This document shows, in pieces, positions 52,678 through 63,820 of a stretch of 64,000 nucleotides of DNA. Where the stretch lies: contig JAFQFT010000026.1 in the NCBI GenBank assembly GCA_017398545.1, positions 1-64,000 on the forward strand. Reading direction: 5' to 3'. The stretch is from Bacilli bacterium (GTDB lineage Bacteria > Bacillota_I > Bacilli_A > ML615J-28 > CAG-313). Below the pieces are notes generated by a model. It was given only the letters and a program-made list of their open reading frames with translations, searched no databases and was not told where the DNA came from. Position numbers and translations under genes: made by a program. Each line of letters opens with the position of its first letter. The stretch's first letter is position 1.

Positions 52678-53808
52678 TTAATTTTCATCATCAGATGATT
52701 CATAATCGTCATCTTCGAATTCATCATCATCATCAAATAGTGATGTGCTATTTTTTAAGTCTAAACCAATTTCACGAAGTTTTTGAACTACTTCTTTTAA
52801 TGATTTACGACCTAAGTTACGAACTTTCATCATTTCTTCTTCTGTCTTTTGTGTTAATTCACCAACAGTATTGATGTTTGCACGTTTAAGACAATTGTAT
52901 GAACGAACTGAAAGATTTAAATCTTCAATCTTCCAATCAAGTTTAGTATTAGTTGATTTTTCTTCTTGTTGAACCATGAATTCTTTTTCTTGAATAAGTG
53001 TATTAAGATTAGAAATTACTAAGAAATGTTCATATAAGAATTTAGCAGCAAGTGCAACAGCATTTGTTGCTAAAACCGAACCATCTGTCCAAACTTCTAA
53101 AATTAATTGGTCACAGTCAAAGTTATCTAAATAACGTGTTTTAGAAACTTCATATTTACAACGTTCAACTGGTGTGAAGATTGAATCAATTGGTAAGAAA
53201 CCATTAATACGACTATGAACATCTTTACAGAATACTTTATTTTCATTAGCGCTTACATATCCAACACCATTTCTAACAAGAAGAACCATATTTAAATTTC
53301 CACCTGCAGATAATGTACAAATTGGTTGATCACCATTAATAACTTTAATATCTTCAGAAGATGTTAAATCAATCATTGATGCAGTAACAACTTTACTATA
53401 AACTAAATCTTCTTCTTTAACACCAGCTTTAACTTGTGCTTCAATTGAAGGAACATTAGCAGAAAGTCTTACTTCAAATGTTTTATCTTGATCACCGAAA
53501 TCTCCGCTTTCGTTTTTTTCAGCATTGATTGTGAAAATAATATTTTTAATATTTAAGATTATTTCAGTTACGTCTTCTCTAATACCATCTACTGCACAGA
53601 ATTCATGGCTTACACCATCAATTTGAATCGCAACAGCAGCAGCACCAGGTAAACTTGATAATAATACTCTTCTTAAAGAGTTACCAAGTGTCATACCATA
53701 TCCACGTTCAAGTGGAGTAACTTTTAATTTACAATAAAAATTATCAACGATACCATCTTCAAGTGGTACTAATTCAAGGGTTGGTTTAATAAATTCAATT
53801 CTTTTCAT
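52678..53808 (-). CDS. rpoA: RNA polymerase alpha subunit
   Basis: RpoA is the assembly platform of RNA polymerase. The N-terminal domain (VTPLERGYGMTLGNSLRRVL) and the C-terminal DNA-binding domain (LSVRSYNCLKRANINTVGEL) are intact. At 376 residues it exceeds the usual 315 or so, owing to internal additions and an acidic tail ending DDDDEFEDDDYESSDDEN. The tail resembles those of some other low-GC Bacilli. Ribosome site is AGGAGGAAAA. Confidence 0.97.
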   Translation of the reverse strand: MKRIEFIKPTLELVPLEDGIVDNFYCKLKVTPLERGYGMTLGNSLRRVLLSSLPGAAAVAIQIDGVSHEFCAVDGIREDVTEIILNIKNIIFTINAEKNESGDFGDQDKTFEVRLSANVPSIEAQVKAGVKEEDLVYSKVVTASMIDLTSSEDIKVINGDQPICTLSAGGNLNMVLLVRNGVGYVSANENKVFCKDVHSRINGFLPIDSIFTPVERCKYEVSKTRYLDNFDCDQLILEVWTDGSVLATNAVALAAKFLYEHFLVISNLNTLIQEKEFMVQQEEKSTNTKLDWKIEDLNLSVRSYNCLKRANINTVGELTQKTEEEMMKVRNLGRKSLKEVVQKLREIGLDLKNSTSLFDDDDEFEDDDYESSDDEN

Positions 53809-53883
53809 TCAATTTTCCTCCTTTAAAAAATGAACTACTAAATATTAATTATAATATCTTAAGTATTTAACTAATCGTAGATA

Positions 53884-54267
53884 TTATCCACGAGGTCTCT
53901 TTGGAGGACGACAACCATTATGAGGAATTGGTGTTACGTCTTGGATTGAGATGATTTGTAAGTGTGCAACTTGTAAGCTTCTGATTGCTGATTCACGACC
54001 AGGACCTGGACCTTTTACAACAACTTCAACTTTTTGCATACCATTATCAACTGCAGCTTTTGCAGCAGCTTCAGCAGCCATTTGAGCAGCAAATGGTGTA
54101 GATTTTTTAGAACCTTTGAAACCTACTGCACCAGCACTTGACCAAGAAACAACATTTCCTTGAGGGTCTGTAATTGTTACAATTGTATTATTATAAGTTG
54201 AATGAATATGTGCAACACCTAATGGAATATTTTTCTTATTTCTACGTTTACGAACAACTTTTGCCAT
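53884..54267 (-). CDS. rpsK: 30S ribosomal protein S11
   Basis: S11 of 127 residues with [20 protein letters not shown] and the C-terminal [13 protein letters not shown]. It is followed by a 75-base gap before rpoA. Confidence 0.97.
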   Translation of the reverse strand: MAKVVRKRRNKKNIPLGVAHIHSTYNNTIVTITDPQGNVVSWSSAGAVGFKGSKKSTPFAAQMAAEAAAKAAVDNGMQKVEVVVKGPGPGRESAIRSLQVAHLQIISIQDVTPIPHNGCRPPKRPRG

Positions 54268-54280
54268 TATTTGTTACCTC

Positions 54281-54646
54281 CTATTTCTTCTTGTTAGCTA
54301 CTGTCTTAGCAGGACCTTTACGAGTACGAGCATTAGTTCTAGTTCTTTGACCACGAACTGGTAACCCTTTACGATGACGAAGTCCTTTGTAGCTTCCAAT
54401 TTCCATTAATCTTTTAATATCCATTGCTACATCACGACGAAGATCACCTTCTGTCTTATAGTTAGCAACGATTTGACGAATTGTAGTTAATTCTTCTTCT
54501 GTTAAATTTTTTACTCTTTTTAGTGGATCGATTCCAGCTTCAGCTAAAATTTTAGCAGCAGTTGGTCTACCGATACCATAAATATATGTTAACGAAATTC
54601 CAATATTTTTTTCATTTGGAATATCTACACCTGCAATACGTGCCAT
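54281..54646 (-). CDS. rpsM: 30S ribosomal protein S13
   Basis: S13 of 121 residues: [20 protein letters not shown], the helix-turn region [11 protein letters not shown] and the basic C-terminus [15 protein letters not shown]. It contacts the 30S head and P-site tRNA. Confidence 0.97.
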   Translation of the reverse strand: MARIAGVDIPNEKNIGISLTYIYGIGRPTAAKILAEAGIDPLKRVKNLTEEELTTIRQIVANYKTEGDLRRDVAMDIKRLMEIGSYKGLRHRKGLPVRGQRTRTNARTRKGPAKTVANKKK

Positions 54647-54663
54647 ATTTTATTAGCCTCCTC

Positions 54664-54780
54664 TTAGCCTTGTCTTTGTTTGTGTTTAGGGTAAGCAGAG
54701 CAAATTACCATAACACGACCATGTCTTCTAATTACTTTACATTTATCACAAATAGGTTTTACTGATGGTCTAACCTTCAT
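54664..54780 (-). CDS. rpmJ: 50S ribosomal protein L36
   Basis: A 38-codon gene: [20 protein letters not shown], then [18 protein letters not shown]. The zinc-binding set is present (CDKC, a Cys in VIC, and the His of KHKQ), so this is the zinc-type L36. It is one residue longer than the usual 37 because of CSAYPKH. It lies between infA and rpsM. Confidence 0.95.
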   Translation of the reverse strand: MKVRPSVKPICDKCKVIRRHGRVMVICSAYPKHKQRQG

Positions 54781-54845
54781 GTGTGTTACCTCCTAAATTT
54801 TACAAGTTTTACTTGTATGCTTTGCATTTAATTTTTTATTTTTTA

Positions 54846-55067
54846 CTACTTAAATCTATAAGTAATACGTCCACGTGTTAAATCGTATGGCGATATTTCA
54901 ACAGTCACTTTATCACCTGGTAAAATGCGGATCGTATGCATACGTATTTTACCAGAAACGTGGGCTGTAATAATTTGTCCATTGGCAGTAAGTTTTACTT
55001 TAAAAACTGTATTTGGTAAAACTTCTACGACTGTTCCTTCCATTTCGAAAACATCATTTTTCGACAT
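54846..55067 (-). CDS. infA: translation initiation factor IF-1
   Basis: IF-1 of 73 residues with [19 protein letters not shown] and the OB-fold end [14 protein letters not shown]. It starts directly after the map stop. Confidence 0.96.
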   Translation of the reverse strand: MSKNDVFEMEGTVVEVLPNTVFKVKLTANGQIITAHVSGKIRMHTIRILPGDKVTVEISPYDLTRGRITYRFK

Positions 55068-55832
55068 TTAATCGTTCTCCTTTGTATCTTTAGTTAAAAT
55101 TTCATAACCTTCTTCTGTAATCACTATTGTTTCTTCATAGTGAGCAGAAGGTAATTTATCGATAGTTATAACTGTCCAATTATCTTTAAGTACTTTTACA
55201 TTTTTCTTTCCCATTGTAATCATTGGTTCTATAGCAAGTGTCATACCAGGTTTTAATATTGGTCCTTTACCTGCTTCACCAAAATTTGGGATCATTGGAT
55301 CTTCGTGTAAGGCGCTCCCTACACCATGTCCAGTATATTCTTCAACAACATCATAGCCAAATGATTTGGCATAAGTTTCAATTGCATGTGATATATCGGA
55401 TAGTCTATTTCCAGGTTTAGCATATTTTAACCCTTCAAATAGTGATTGTTTAGTAACTTCAATAAGTTTTAACTTTTCTGCATTTACATTTCCAACTGGA
55501 ATTGTTCTTGCAGCATCTCCGTGATACCCTTTATATTGAGCACCAATATCTATGGAAATAATATCACCATCTTTTAGTTTAATATTACGACTAGGAATTC
55601 CGTGAATTACCACTTCATTAATTGAAGCACAAATTGAATTAGGAAAACCATTATAGTTTAGGAATGACGGAATAGCTCCATGACTTGTAATTACATCATA
55701 TGCAATTTTATCAAGTTCAAAAGTTGATATTCCAGGTTTAATTGCATCTCTTACTGCAATATGAGCAAGTTCTACAATTCTTCCTGCTTCTTTCATAATG
55801 GCAATCTCACGTTTACTTTTTAATGTGAGCAT
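55068..55832 (-). CDS. map: methionine aminopeptidase type I
   Basis: Map removes initiator Met. The 254-residue protein shows the five metal ligands in SIDIGAQYKGYHGDAART (two Asp), TGHGVGSALHEDP (His), AIEPMIT and EETIVIT (Glu). It overlaps adk by 13 bases, a usual arrangement. Confidence 0.96.
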   Translation of the reverse strand: MLTLKSKREIAIMKEAGRIVELAHIAVRDAIKPGISTFELDKIAYDVITSHGAIPSFLNYNGFPNSICASINEVVIHGIPSRNIKLKDGDIISIDIGAQYKGYHGDAARTIPVGNVNAEKLKLIEVTKQSLFEGLKYAKPGNRLSDISHAIETYAKSFGYDVVEEYTGHGVGSALHEDPMIPNFGEAGKGPILKPGMTLAIEPMITMGKKNVKVLKDNWTVITIDKLPSAHYEETIVITEEGYEILTKDTKEND

Positions 55833-56476
55833 TTATCCTCCACTGCTTTAACAATATCTTTAATAGCATCATCAATCGGTTGATTTGAATTGATATCTAA
55901 TAATTTATTTAAAGCTTCATAATATTCAACTAAAGGTTTTGTTTGTTCATTATAAACTTGTAAACGAACCTTTACAGTTTCTTCATTATCATCAGCTCTT
56001 GTGTATAATGGGCTACCGCATAAATCACAAATACCTTCTTTCTTAGGTGGCATTGTAATTGTATTAAACCCAGCCCCACATTTAGAACATAATCTTCTAT
56101 TTACAATTCTCTTAATAATTTCTTCATCTGTAACATTTAAGTTAATAACTGCGTCTAAACTTATATTTAGTTCATTTAAAATTTCAGTAAAAGCTTTTGC
56201 TTGAGCGATATTTCTTGGATATCCATCTAATAAGAATCCATTTTTACAATCACTTTCACTTAATCTTCGTTTAACAAGTTCATTTGTAATTTCATCAGGA
56301 ACGAAATTTCCTTTATCAATTAAGCTTTGTGCTAATTTTCCAAGTTCTGTTCCTTCACTAATAGCTTTACGAAACATTTCTCCGGTTGAGATATGTGGGA
56401 CAGCAAAAATACCTTTAAGCACTTTTGCATATGTCCCTTTTCCAGAGCCTGGAGCACCCATAATGATTAGATGCAT
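55820..56476 (-). CDS. adk: adenylate kinase
   Basis: Adk of 218 residues: P-loop IMGAPGSGKGTYA, NMP-binding region HISTGEMFRKAI and a zinc-type LID (CSKCG ... CDLCG), typical of Gram-positives. It follows secY. Confidence 0.96.
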   Translation of the reverse strand: MHLIIMGAPGSGKGTYAKVLKGIFAVPHISTGEMFRKAISEGTELGKLAQSLIDKGNFVPDEITNELVKRRLSESDCKNGFLLDGYPRNIAQAKAFTEILNELNISLDAVINLNVTDEEIIKRIVNRRLCSKCGAGFNTITMPPKKEGICDLCGSPLYTRADDNEETVKVRLQVYNEQTKPLVEYYEALNKLLDINSNQPIDDAIKDIVKAVEDKCSH

Positions 56477-56494
56477 AATCTCACCTTCTTTTTA

Positions 56495-57814
56495 TTACAT
56501 AAAACCGTGGTATTCTTTTGATTGAGAAGCAGTCTTAATTTGCTTATAAGTCTCAACCGCAACACCAACAACGATCATTAATGATGTACCACCGATTTGT
56601 ACACTAGATGGTAAATCAGTAAAGATTAAACCTACTACCATTGGAAGTGATGCAAGTACTGTTAAGTAAGTAGCACCAAGTAGGGTAATCTTAAATAATA
56701 CTTTTGAAATATATTGAGCAGTAGCTTCACCAGGTTTTACACCAGGAATATAAGCATTTTGCTTTTTCAAATTTTCCGCAATCTTGTCAGGATTAATTTG
56801 CATGAATGAGTAGAAGAAACTAAATACAAAGATTAAGATTACGTAAATAGCAAAACCAATTGGTTTTTGATAACTAAATACGATTGTCCACCATTCAGAA
56901 ATTGTCTTTCCACTTTGTTCAATAAAGTTAATTATTGTTGTAGGGAATGATAATAATGTTGACGCAAAGATTACTGGAATAACTGATGCACTATTTAATT
57001 TTAATGGTATATTAGAATCTTGTGCACCTAATAATTTTGCTTGAGCAGGACGGTTTGCATATTGGATAGGAATCTTTCTTTGTAATCCTTCCATAAATAC
57101 AACACCAATAATAATTGCAATAAATAAAATTAATACTAAGATAAAGAATACAATATTCTTCCAAGTTAATAAGCCATCTACTGCAAATTTAGAAGTTGCT
57201 GGATCTAAGAAGTAAGTTTTTAATGAACCAATCATTGTTTCAAAACTTGCAATAATACCAACAACAATCATCATTGAAGCACCATTACCGACACCATGTA
57301 CTGTAATTTGGTCAGCTAACCAAAGAATGAATGCTGTACCAGCAGTTACGATTAATGCCATATAAACATATGTGAATAATGTAAATTCTGTGTTTGGTAC
57401 AAATTCGAAGAAGTTATAACCATATGATACTTGGTAACCTACGATTAATGCAAGACCTTCAATAAATGCAAGTAATAATGCAATATATCTTGTCCATCTG
57501 TTTAGTTTTTCTTTACCAGATTCACCTTCTTCAGCCCATTCCTTAAATTGAGGAACGATATCCATTTGAAGAAGTTGAACAATGATAGATGCATTAATGT
57601 ATGGACTAATACCTAGTGCAACAATTGAGAAACTTTGTAATGCTCCACCTGAGAAAATATCTAAGAAACCAAAGATAGATTCATCAGATGAAGATAAGTT
57701 ATATTCTACAAACGGTAATTGGATATGAACACCAATTCTCCAAATTAATATAGCTAAAGCTGTAAAAAGAATTCCAAGAATTAATTTTTTATGCTTTGAG
57801 AAGAAAGCCTTCAT
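56495..57814 (-). CDS. secY: preprotein translocase subunit SecY
   Basis: SecY is the channel of the Sec translocon, which must export the signal-peptide proteins found here. The 439-residue protein has about ten TM segments, the plug region GGALQSFSIVALGISPYINASI and the C-terminal NLKKQNAYIPGVKPGEAT. It begins one base after the rplO stop. Confidence 0.96.
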   Translation of the reverse strand: MKAFFSKHKKLILGILFTALAILIWRIGVHIQLPFVEYNLSSSDESIFGFLDIFSGGALQSFSIVALGISPYINASIIVQLLQMDIVPQFKEWAEEGESGKEKLNRWTRYIALLLAFIEGLALIVGYQVSYGYNFFEFVPNTEFTLFTYVYMALIVTAGTAFILWLADQITVHGVGNGASMMIVVGIIASFETMIGSLKTYFLDPATSKFAVDGLLTWKNIVFFILVLILFIAIIIGVVFMEGLQRKIPIQYANRPAQAKLLGAQDSNIPLKLNSASVIPVIFASTLLSFPTTIINFIEQSGKTISEWWTIVFSYQKPIGFAIYVILIFVFSFFYSFMQINPDKIAENLKKQNAYIPGVKPGEATAQYISKVLFKITLLGATYLTVLASLPMVVGLIFTDLPSSVQIGGTSLMIVVGVAVETYKQIKTASQSKEYHGFM

Positions 57815-57815
57815 C

Positions 57816-58259
57816 TTAAAGTACCTCTACAGTTCCACCAGCTTTGCTGATTTTTTCAACAGCAGACTTAGAGAATTTAACTGCTTTAACTGTTAATGCT
57901 TTGTCAAGTTCTCCATTTCCTAAGATTTTAACTCCTTCATATTCTTTTTTAACTAAGCCAACTTTCTTTAATGCTTCAAGATCAACAACTGATCCTGCTT
58001 CAAATAAAGCGTTAATATCACCTAAATTAACGATTGCATATTCGTGAGCATGAATATTAGTGAAACCTCTTTTAGGAAGACGTTTGAATAATGGAGTTTG
58101 TCCACCTTCGTAACCTGGTCTTACACCACCGCCTGAACGAGAATTTTGACCTTTTTGACCTCTACCTGAAGTTTTTCCGTTTCCACTTCCAATACCACGA
58201 CCTACACGTTTTTTAGCATGTTTAGCGCCTTCAACTGGTTTTAATTCGTTTAATTTCAT
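57816..58259 (-). CDS. rplO: 50S ribosomal protein L15
   Basis: L15 of 147 residues. I start at the ATG at 58259 ([26 protein letters not shown] upstream); a longer frame upstream of it is not protein-like. The Gly-rich [18 protein letters not shown] loop is typical. Confidence 0.96.
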   Translation of the reverse strand: MKLNELKPVEGAKHAKKRVGRGIGSGNGKTSGRGQKGQNSRSGGGVRPGYEGGQTPLFKRLPKRGFTNIHAHEYAIVNLGDINALFEAGSVVDLEALKKVGLVKKEYEGVKILGNGELDKALTVKAVKFSKSAVEKISKAGGTVEVL

Positions 58260-58273
58260 TTGTGTGCACCTCC

Positions 58274-58456
58274 TTATGCTTCTACAACACTTACTAAGTG
58301 TGCTACAGTTTTGATCATTCCACGAATTTGTTCGTTGTCGCATTTAACAACTGAACTTCCGATTTTACCTAAACCTAAAGCCTTAACTGTAGCTTTTTGG
58401 TTTTTTGGACATCCAATAGGACTTTTAACTAATGTAATTTTTACTTGTTTCATCAC
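58274..58456 (-). CDS. rpmD: 50S ribosomal protein L30
   Basis: L30 of 60 residues: [19 protein letters not shown] and [10 protein letters not shown]. It is the small bacterial-type gene between rpsE and rplO. Confidence 0.96.
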   Translation of the reverse strand: MMKQVKITLVKSPIGCPKNQKATVKALGLGKIGSSVVKCDNEQIRGMIKTVAHLVSVVEA

Positions 58457-58465
58457 TTAAACCTC

Positions 58466-58969
58466 CTATAGAATTTCTTCTTTTGCTTTGCCACGAATTG
58501 CAGCAACTTGTTCTACAGTACGTAGTTCTTGTAATGCTTTAAATGTTGCACGAACGATATTGATAGGTGTATTTGATCCTTGAGATTTAGACACGATATC
58601 TTGAATACCAGCAAGTTCAACTACATTACGAACTGGACCACCAGCAACGATACCTGTACCAGCAGGAGCAGGTTTAAGTAATACTTTACCAGCATCATGA
58701 ACACCAACGATTTCATGAGGGATTGTAGTTCCAACAACTGGAACTTCAATAATATTCTTATGAGCATCTGCTAATGCTTTTTTGATTGCTTCTGGAACTT
58801 CAGCAGCTTTACCTGTACCGAAACCTACATGTCCTTTGTAGTCACCAACTACTACTAATGCAGCAAAACGCATTCTACGACCACCTTTTACTACTTTAGT
58901 AATACGATTAATAGTAACAACACGTTCTTCAAATTCTTTTACTACTGTTTCTTTAACTTGTTCAGCCAT
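58466..58969 (-). CDS. rpsE: 30S ribosomal protein S5
   Basis: S5 of 167 residues: [24 protein letters not shown]-like [14 protein letters not shown] and [11 protein letters not shown]. Its sequence is ordinary. Confidence 0.97.
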   Translation of the reverse strand: MAEQVKETVVKEFEERVVTINRITKVVKGGRRMRFAALVVVGDYKGHVGFGTGKAAEVPEAIKKALADAHKNIIEVPVVGTTIPHEIVGVHDAGKVLLKPAPAGTGIVAGGPVRNVVELAGIQDIVSKSQGSNTPINIVRATFKALQELRTVEQVAAIRGKAKEEIL

Positions 58970-58979
58970 GTGTTACCTC

Positions 58980-59342
58980 CTAGAATTTAAGTCCAGCTTC
59001 TCTAGCTGCTTCTGCTAATGCTTGAACACGTCCGTGGTATAAGAAACCTCCACGGTCGAATACTACTGCAGTAATACCTTTTTCTAAAGCTCTTTCTGCA
59101 AGAGTTTTTCCAACTAATTTAGCAGCTTCAACGTTTGAGCCGTTCTCAAATTTATTTCCTTTTTCATATGTAGAAGCAGAAACTAATGTAATTCCTTTAG
59201 TATCATCGATAATTTGAGCTTCCATATGTTTGTTAGAACGGAATACCGCAAGACGTGGGCATTCAGCAGTTCCACTTACTTTTGTACGTACACGTGCGTG
59301 ACGAGCTTGACGTGCAACTTTCTTATCTTGTTTTACGATCAT
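58980..59342 (-). CDS. rplR: 50S ribosomal protein L18
   Basis: L18 of 120 residues binds 5S r[23 protein letters not shown], and [20 protein letters not shown] are typical. Confidence 0.97.
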   Translation of the reverse strand: MIVKQDKKVARQARHARVRTKVSGTAECPRLAVFRSNKHMEAQIIDDTKGITLVSASTYEKGNKFENGSNVEAAKLVGKTLAERALEKGITAVVFDRGGFLYHGRVQALAEAAREAGLKF

Positions 59343-59363
59343 ATCTTAACTAGTCTCTCCTTT

Positions 59364-59900
59364 CTACTTAGCTTTCTTACCTTCTTTACGACGAATGTAT
59401 TCGCCACGGTAGTGAATACCTTTACCTTTATAAGGTTCTGGTCCACGTACTTTACGAGCATTAGCCGCAAATTCACCAACTAATTGTTTGTCACAACCTA
59501 AAACATGAACTTCTGTTTGGCTTGGACAAGTTACTGTTAAGCCAGCAGGAATCGGCATATTTACTGGGTGTGAATAACCCATGTTAAGTACTAATACATT
59601 ACCTTGTAATGATGCACGGTACCCAACACCAACAATTTCTAATACTTTTTCATAACCTTCGCTAACACCTGTAACCATGTTTTGGATGTTTGCTCTAGTT
59701 GTACCGTGTAATGCACGGTGTGCTTTCTCTTCACTTGGACGAGTTACTTTAATTTCAGCGCCAACTACTTCAACTTTGATATCAGCATTAAAAGTGTAAC
59801 TTAATTCACCTTTAGGGCCTTTAACTACGATAGTGTTATTTTCTACATTTGCAGTAACACCAGCAGGAATATTAATTACTTTATTACCAACTCTAGACAT
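59364..59900 (-). CDS. rplF: 50S ribosomal protein L6
   Basis: L6 of 178 residues. The ATG at 59900 ([15 protein letters not shown]) has GGAGG upstream; the extra upstream codons in the frame are the ribosome site. The C-terminal [20 protein letters not shown] is diagnostic. Confidence 0.97.
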   Translation of the reverse strand: MSRVGNKVINIPAGVTANVENNTIVVKGPKGELSYTFNADIKVEVVGAEIKVTRPSEEKAHRALHGTTRANIQNMVTGVSEGYEKVLEIVGVGYRASLQGNVLVLNMGYSHPVNMPIPAGLTVTCPSQTEVHVLGCDKQLVGEFAANARKVRGPEPYKGKGIHYRGEYIRRKEGKKAK

Positions 59901-59908
59901 GTTACCTC

Positions 59909-60304
59909 CTACCAAACGAATGCAATAACTTCGCCACCAAGCTTGTTTTTACGAGCTTCACGGTCAGTCATTACTCCGTTTGAAGTTGAAATGATTGCTA
60001 CCCCTAAGCCATTTAATACTTGAGGTAATTCAGTAGATTTTGCATAAACTCTTAAACCAGGTTTAGAGATTCTTTTAATACCTTTAATAACTCTTTCTTT
60101 ATTAACGTACTTTAATGTTACTTTAATAACACCTTGTTTTCCGTCTTCGATCTTTTCATATTCTGCAATGTAACCTTCATTTTTTAGAACTTCTAAAATT
60201 TCTAATTTTAAACGTGATGCAGGCATTTCAACAACTTCGTGTTTAGCTTGATTTGCATTACGAATTCTAGTTAACATATCAGCAATTGGATCAGTCATTA
60301 CCAT
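59909..60304 (-). CDS. rpsH: 30S ribosomal protein S8
   Basis: S8 of 131 residues. I start at the ATG at 60304 ([23 protein letters not shown] 9 bases upstream), matching Bacillus S8; the longer frame runs into rpsN. The end [20 protein letters not shown] is typical. Confidence 0.96.
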   Translation of the reverse strand: MVMTDPIADMLTRIRNANQAKHEVVEMPASRLKLEILEVLKNEGYIAEYEKIEDGKQGVIKVTLKYVNKERVIKGIKRISKPGLRVYAKSTELPQVLNGLGVAIISTSNGVMTDREARKNKLGGEVIAFVW

Positions 60305-60320
60305 ATTTGCGGACCTCCTT

Positions 60321-60506
60321 CTACCAGCTTGACTTTGTAACGCCAGGAATTTGTCCTTTGTATGCAAGGTCTCTTAAGCAACAACGGCATAATTTGAACT
60401 TACGATATACAGAGTGTGGACGACCACAGCGTTCGCAGCGAGTGTAATTTCTAGTACTAAATTTTTGTTTTTTAGCACATTTAACTTTTAAAGATTTTTT
60501 AGCCAT
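60321..60506 (-). CDS. rpsN: 30S ribosomal protein S14, zinc type
   Basis: S14 of 61 residues with the zinc set C-x2-C ... C-x2-C (CERCGRPH and [17 protein letters not shown]), the Gram-positive type Z form. Confidence 0.97.
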   Translation of the reverse strand: MAKKSLKVKCAKKQKFSTRNYTRCERCGRPHSVYRKFKLCRCCLRDLAYKGQIPGVTKSSW

Positions 60507-60515
60507 AACTTCCTC

Positions 60516-61058
60516 CTACTTCTTTGCAAAAGGCATGCCAAGTTTAGTTAATAATGCACGGCCTTCTTCATCAGTATTTGCAGTAGTAACAATACAAATA
60601 TCCATACCACGAATCTTTAATACTTTATCGTAATTGATTTCAGGGAAGATAAGTTGTTCTTTAACACCAATAGTATAGTTACCACGACCATCAAATGCGT
60701 TAGGGTTTACACCACGGAAGTCTCTTACACGTGGTAAAGCAATTGAAACTAGTTTATCATAGAATTCATACATTCTTTCTCCACGTAAAGTTACTTTAGC
60801 ACCGATAGGCATACCTTCACGTAATTTGAATACGGCAATAGATTTTTTAGCTTTAGTAATAAGAGGTTTTTGACCTGAGATTTGAGCTAAATCTTCAACT
60901 GCAGCATCTAATAATTTTGAGTTGCTGATTGAATCACCAACACCCATATTAATAACGATTTTAACAAGCTTTGGAACTTGCATAACTGAAGTATATTTGA
61001 ATTGTTCAGTTAATTCAGGAATAACATTTGTCTTATAATGTTCTAATACACGATTCAT
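60516..61058 (-). CDS. rplE: 50S ribosomal protein L5
   Basis: L5 of 180 residues: [26 protein letters not shown] and the C-terminal [19 protein letters not shown]. Confidence 0.97.
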   Translation of the reverse strand: MNRVLEHYKTNVIPELTEQFKYTSVMQVPKLVKIVINMGVGDSISNSKLLDAAVEDLAQISGQKPLITKAKKSIAVFKLREGMPIGAKVTLRGERMYEFYDKLVSIALPRVRDFRGVNPNAFDGRGNYTIGVKEQLIFPEINYDKVLKIRGMDICIVTTANTDEEGRALLTKLGMPFAKK

Positions 61059-61071
61059 TTATTGCTCCTTC

Positions 61072-61395
61072 CTACTTGTCAAGAACAGTACCAGAAAGTT
61101 TGCAATAACGAACTTTAACTGATTTACCGTCTTTCTCAACAAATTTATAACCAATTTTTGTAGCTTTCTTTTCTTTTGGATCTAAATAAGCTACTTTTGA
61201 AACACTCATAGGTGCTTCTACTTTTTCAATACCTCCGTCAGGATTAGCGTTTGTAGGACGATTATGTTTAGTCATGATGTTGATTCCTTTAACAATTACG
61301 CGACCAAGTTTTGGAGATACAGCTAATACTTCGCCAGTTCTTCCTTTATCTTTACCAGATAAAACGATTACGACGTCACCTTTTTTGATTCTCAT
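61072..61395 (-). CDS. rplX: 50S ribosomal protein L24
   Basis: L24 of 107 residues with the KOW motif [20 protein letters not shown] and the [14 protein letters not shown] stretch. Confidence 0.97.
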   Translation of the reverse strand: MRIKKGDVVIVLSGKDKGRTGEVLAVSPKLGRVIVKGINIMTKHNRPTNANPDGGIEKVEAPMSVSKVAYLDPKEKKATKIGYKFVEKDGKSVKVRYCKLSGTVLDK

Positions 61396-61416
61396 AATTC
61401 TTTCGCTACTCCTTTC

Positions 61417-61785
61417 TTATAGTACTTCTGGTGCAAGTGATACGATCTTCATATAATCGAATTCACGTAATTCTCTTGCAACAGGCCCGAAAATACGAGT
61501 TCCTCTTGGGTTCTTATCTTCTTTAACGATAACTGCAGCGTTATCATCAAATTTGATATATGAACCATCTTCTCTTCTTAAAGGTTTCTTAGTTCTAACG
61601 ATTACAGCTTTAACTACATCACCTTTTTTAACAACACCACCAGGTGTAGAAGATTTAACTGTACAAACACATAAATCACCAACAGTTGCAGTTTTATGTC
61701 TTGCGCCACCTAAAATTTTAATAATTAAAAGTTCTTTAGCACCAGAGTTATCAGCAACTTTAACACGAGTTTCTTGTTGAACCAT
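61417..61785 (-). CDS. rplN: 50S ribosomal protein L14
   Basis: L14 of 122 residues: [20 protein letters not shown] and [14 protein letters not shown]. Its length and sequence are standard. Confidence 0.97.
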   Translation of the reverse strand: MVQQETRVKVADNSGAKELLIIKILGGARHKTATVGDLCVCTVKSSTPGGVVKKGDVVKAVIVRTKKPLRREDGSYIKFDDNAAVIVKEDKNPRGTRIFGPVARELREFDYMKIVSLAPEVL

Positions 61786-61803
61786 TGTCTAAATACCTCC
61801 TAA

Positions 61804-62064
61804 TTATAGAATTACTGCTTCTTGAACAATCTTAACTAAACGGTAACGTTTTGTAGCAGATAGTGGACGAGTTTCCATAATTTCTACAATGTCACCTTCT
61901 TTAGCAGCATTTAGTTCATCATGAGCTGTAAATTTCTTTGAATATTTTACTCTTTTTCCATATAATGGATGTTTACGATAAGTTTCAACCATAACTGTAA
62001 TTGTTTTGTCACATTTAGCAGATACTACTTTACCTACGTAAACTTTACGACTATTTCTTTCCAT
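61804..62064 (-). CDS. rpsQ: 30S ribosomal protein S17
   Basis: S17 of 86 residues. I start at the ATG at 62064 ([15 protein letters not shown]), because the ATG at 62079 is part of the GGAGG ribosome site. [20 protein letters not shown] is typical. Confidence 0.95.
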   Translation of the reverse strand: MERNSRKVYVGKVVSAKCDKTITVMVETYRKHPLYGKRVKYSKKFTAHDELNAAKEGDIVEIMETRPLSATKRYRLVKIVQEAVIL

Positions 62065-62078
62065 AGTTTTCGCCTCCA

Positions 62079-62333
62079 TTAATTATTAGCGTTAGCACGT
62101 TCTGTAAGAACTGTGTAACATCTTGCAATTTCTTTTTTAACTTTACGAAGATCTGCAGTCTTTTCAAGTTTACCAACTTCAGCTTGGAAACGTAAGTTGA
62201 ATAATTCTTGTTTTAATTCGTTAATCTTAGCATAGATTTGTTCATCTGTTAATTCACGAATTTTGCCTGCTAATGTTTTCTTTTCTGCAATCTTCTTAGC
62301 TGTTTTCTTGTCAACTTTAACATTCTTTGCCAT
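62079..62333 (-). CDS. rpmC: 50S ribosomal protein L29 with N-terminal extension
   Basis: The L29 core ([40 protein letters not shown]) is preceded by a Lys-rich extension of about 22 residues ([20 protein letters not shown]), so the protein has 84 residues against a usual 65-70. The ATG overlaps the rplP stop by one base. The extension is conserved in reading frame, but whether it is translated is not proven. Confidence 0.93.
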   Translation of the reverse strand: MAKNVKVDKKTAKKIAEKKTLAGKIRELTDEQIYAKINELKQELFNLRFQAEVGKLEKTADLRKVKKEIARCYTVLTERANANN

Positions 62334-62752
62334 TAACGATCACCGCTTTCCTTCTTTACAAATTTTGTTTTAACTGGTAATTTATGAGATGCTAAACGTA
62401 GAGCTTCTCTTGCGATTTCTTCACTAACACCAGCTACTTCAAACATAACTGTACCATCTTTAACAACTGCTACATATCCGTCAGGAGCACCTTTACCAGA
62501 ACCCATACGAACTTCTAGAGGTTTTTTAGTGATAATGTTATGAGGGAAGATTTTAATCCATACTTGCCCGTCACGTTTCATGTAACGAGTCATAGCAATA
62601 CGCGCTGCTTCAATTTGACGATCTGTGATCCATGCGCCTTCTAATGATTGAAGACCAAATTCACCGAAAGTAACTTCTTTGCCGCCTTTTGCTTTACCTT
62701 CATAGCTTACGCGATGAGGACGACGATATTTAGTTCTCTTAGGCATTAACAT
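62333..62752 (-). CDS. rplP: 50S ribosomal protein L16
   Basis: L16 of 139 residues: [36 protein letters not shown] and [20 protein letters not shown] lies 10 bases before the ATG at 62752. Confidence 0.97.
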   Translation of the reverse strand: MLMPKRTKYRRPHRVSYEGKAKGGKEVTFGEFGLQSLEGAWITDRQIEAARIAMTRYMKRDGQVWIKIFPHNIITKKPLEVRMGSGKGAPDGYVAVVKDGTVMFEVAGVSEEIAREALRLASHKLPVKTKFVKKESGDR

Positions 62753-62754
62753 AA

Positions 62755-63441
62755 TTATTTAGCCTCCTTTTTACCATTAGATTTTTTAGGTTCAGGTTGT
62801 ACATCTTTATTAAGTACTTCACCTTTATTAATCCAAACTTTAACTCCTAACTTACCATAAGTTGTTAATGCTTCAGCCCATGCATAATCGATATTAGCAC
62901 GAAGAGTATGTCTAGGAACTGATCCTTCACTATAACCTTCGCCACGAGCGATTTCAGCACCGCCTAAACGACCTTTAACTAATGTTTTGATACCTTTAGC
63001 ACCAGCTTTAAGAGCTTTTTGGATTGCTTTCTTTTGAACCATTCTGAATGATGCACGGTTTTCAAGATCTTCAGCCATTTTTCTAGCTACTAGAACTGCA
63101 TCTTTATCTGCATCATTTTGTTTAATTTCAACAACAGTTAAGAATACTGTTTTGCCAGTTAATTTTTGTAAAGCTTTAACAGCTTCATTTTTCTTAGAGC
63201 CACCAGTACCGATAACAACACCTGGCTTAGCTGCATGAATAACTACGATAACTCTTTTTCCTGTACGTTTGATTTCAATACGTGAAACGTATGCTGCTTT
63301 GTAAAAGTTTTCTAAGTATGCGCGCACTTTTAAATCTTCGTGTAATAAATTAGCCACTTGATCTTTAGGTGCATACCATTTAGCATCCCAATCACGAACG
63401 ATACCAATTCTTAATCCTAACGGACTTACCTTTTGACCCAT
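62755..63441 (-). CDS. rpsC: 30S ribosomal protein S3
   Basis: S3 of 228 residues with the KH-type region [18 protein letters not shown] and the C-terminal [20 protein letters not shown]. Confidence 0.97.
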   Translation of the reverse strand: MGQKVSPLGLRIGIVRDWDAKWYAPKDQVANLLHEDLKVRAYLENFYKAAYVSRIEIKRTGKRVIVVIHAAKPGVVIGTGGSKKNEAVKALQKLTGKTVFLTVVEIKQNDADKDAVLVARKMAEDLENRASFRMVQKKAIQKALKAGAKGIKTLVKGRLGGAEIARGEGYSEGSVPRHTLRANIDYAWAEALTTYGKLGVKVWINKGEVLNKDVQPEPKKSNGKKEAK

Positions 63442-63450
63442 ACGTTCCTC

Positions 63451-63807
63451 CTATTTACAATCAGCCACAACGATTGTGATGTGACTTGTTCTTTTTAAAA
63501 TTTTGTAACCACTACCTTTTGCACGTGGAGTCATTCTCTTAAGAATTGTACCACCATCAATAAGGATTGATTTAACGAATAATGCATCTAAGTTAACATT
63601 TAATTCTTCTTTTTGTTCATTTTGATAATGAGCATTTGCAATTGCTGAATTTAATGTTTTTAAGATTGGTTCAGCACAAGTTGTTTCTAAATTTTTAAGA
63701 ATTGCAACTGCTTCGCCAACTTTTTTGCCACGGATTAAATCTGCAACAAGTCTTCCTTTTCTAGGAGACATTCTAACTGAGTGTTTATGAGCTTTAAATT
63801 CTGCCAT
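63451..63807 (-). CDS. rplV: 50S ribosomal protein L22
   Basis: L22 of 118 residues: KHSVRMSPRKGRLVADLIRG and the tunnel-lining loop region RMTPRAKGSGYKILKRTSHI. Confidence 0.97.
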   Translation of the reverse strand: MAEFKAHKHSVRMSPRKGRLVADLIRGKKVGEAVAILKNLETTCAEPILKTLNSAIANAHYQNEQKEELNVNLDALFVKSILIDGGTILKRMTPRAKGSGYKILKRTSHITIVVADCK

Positions 63808-63820
63808 GTTTAGCTACCTC

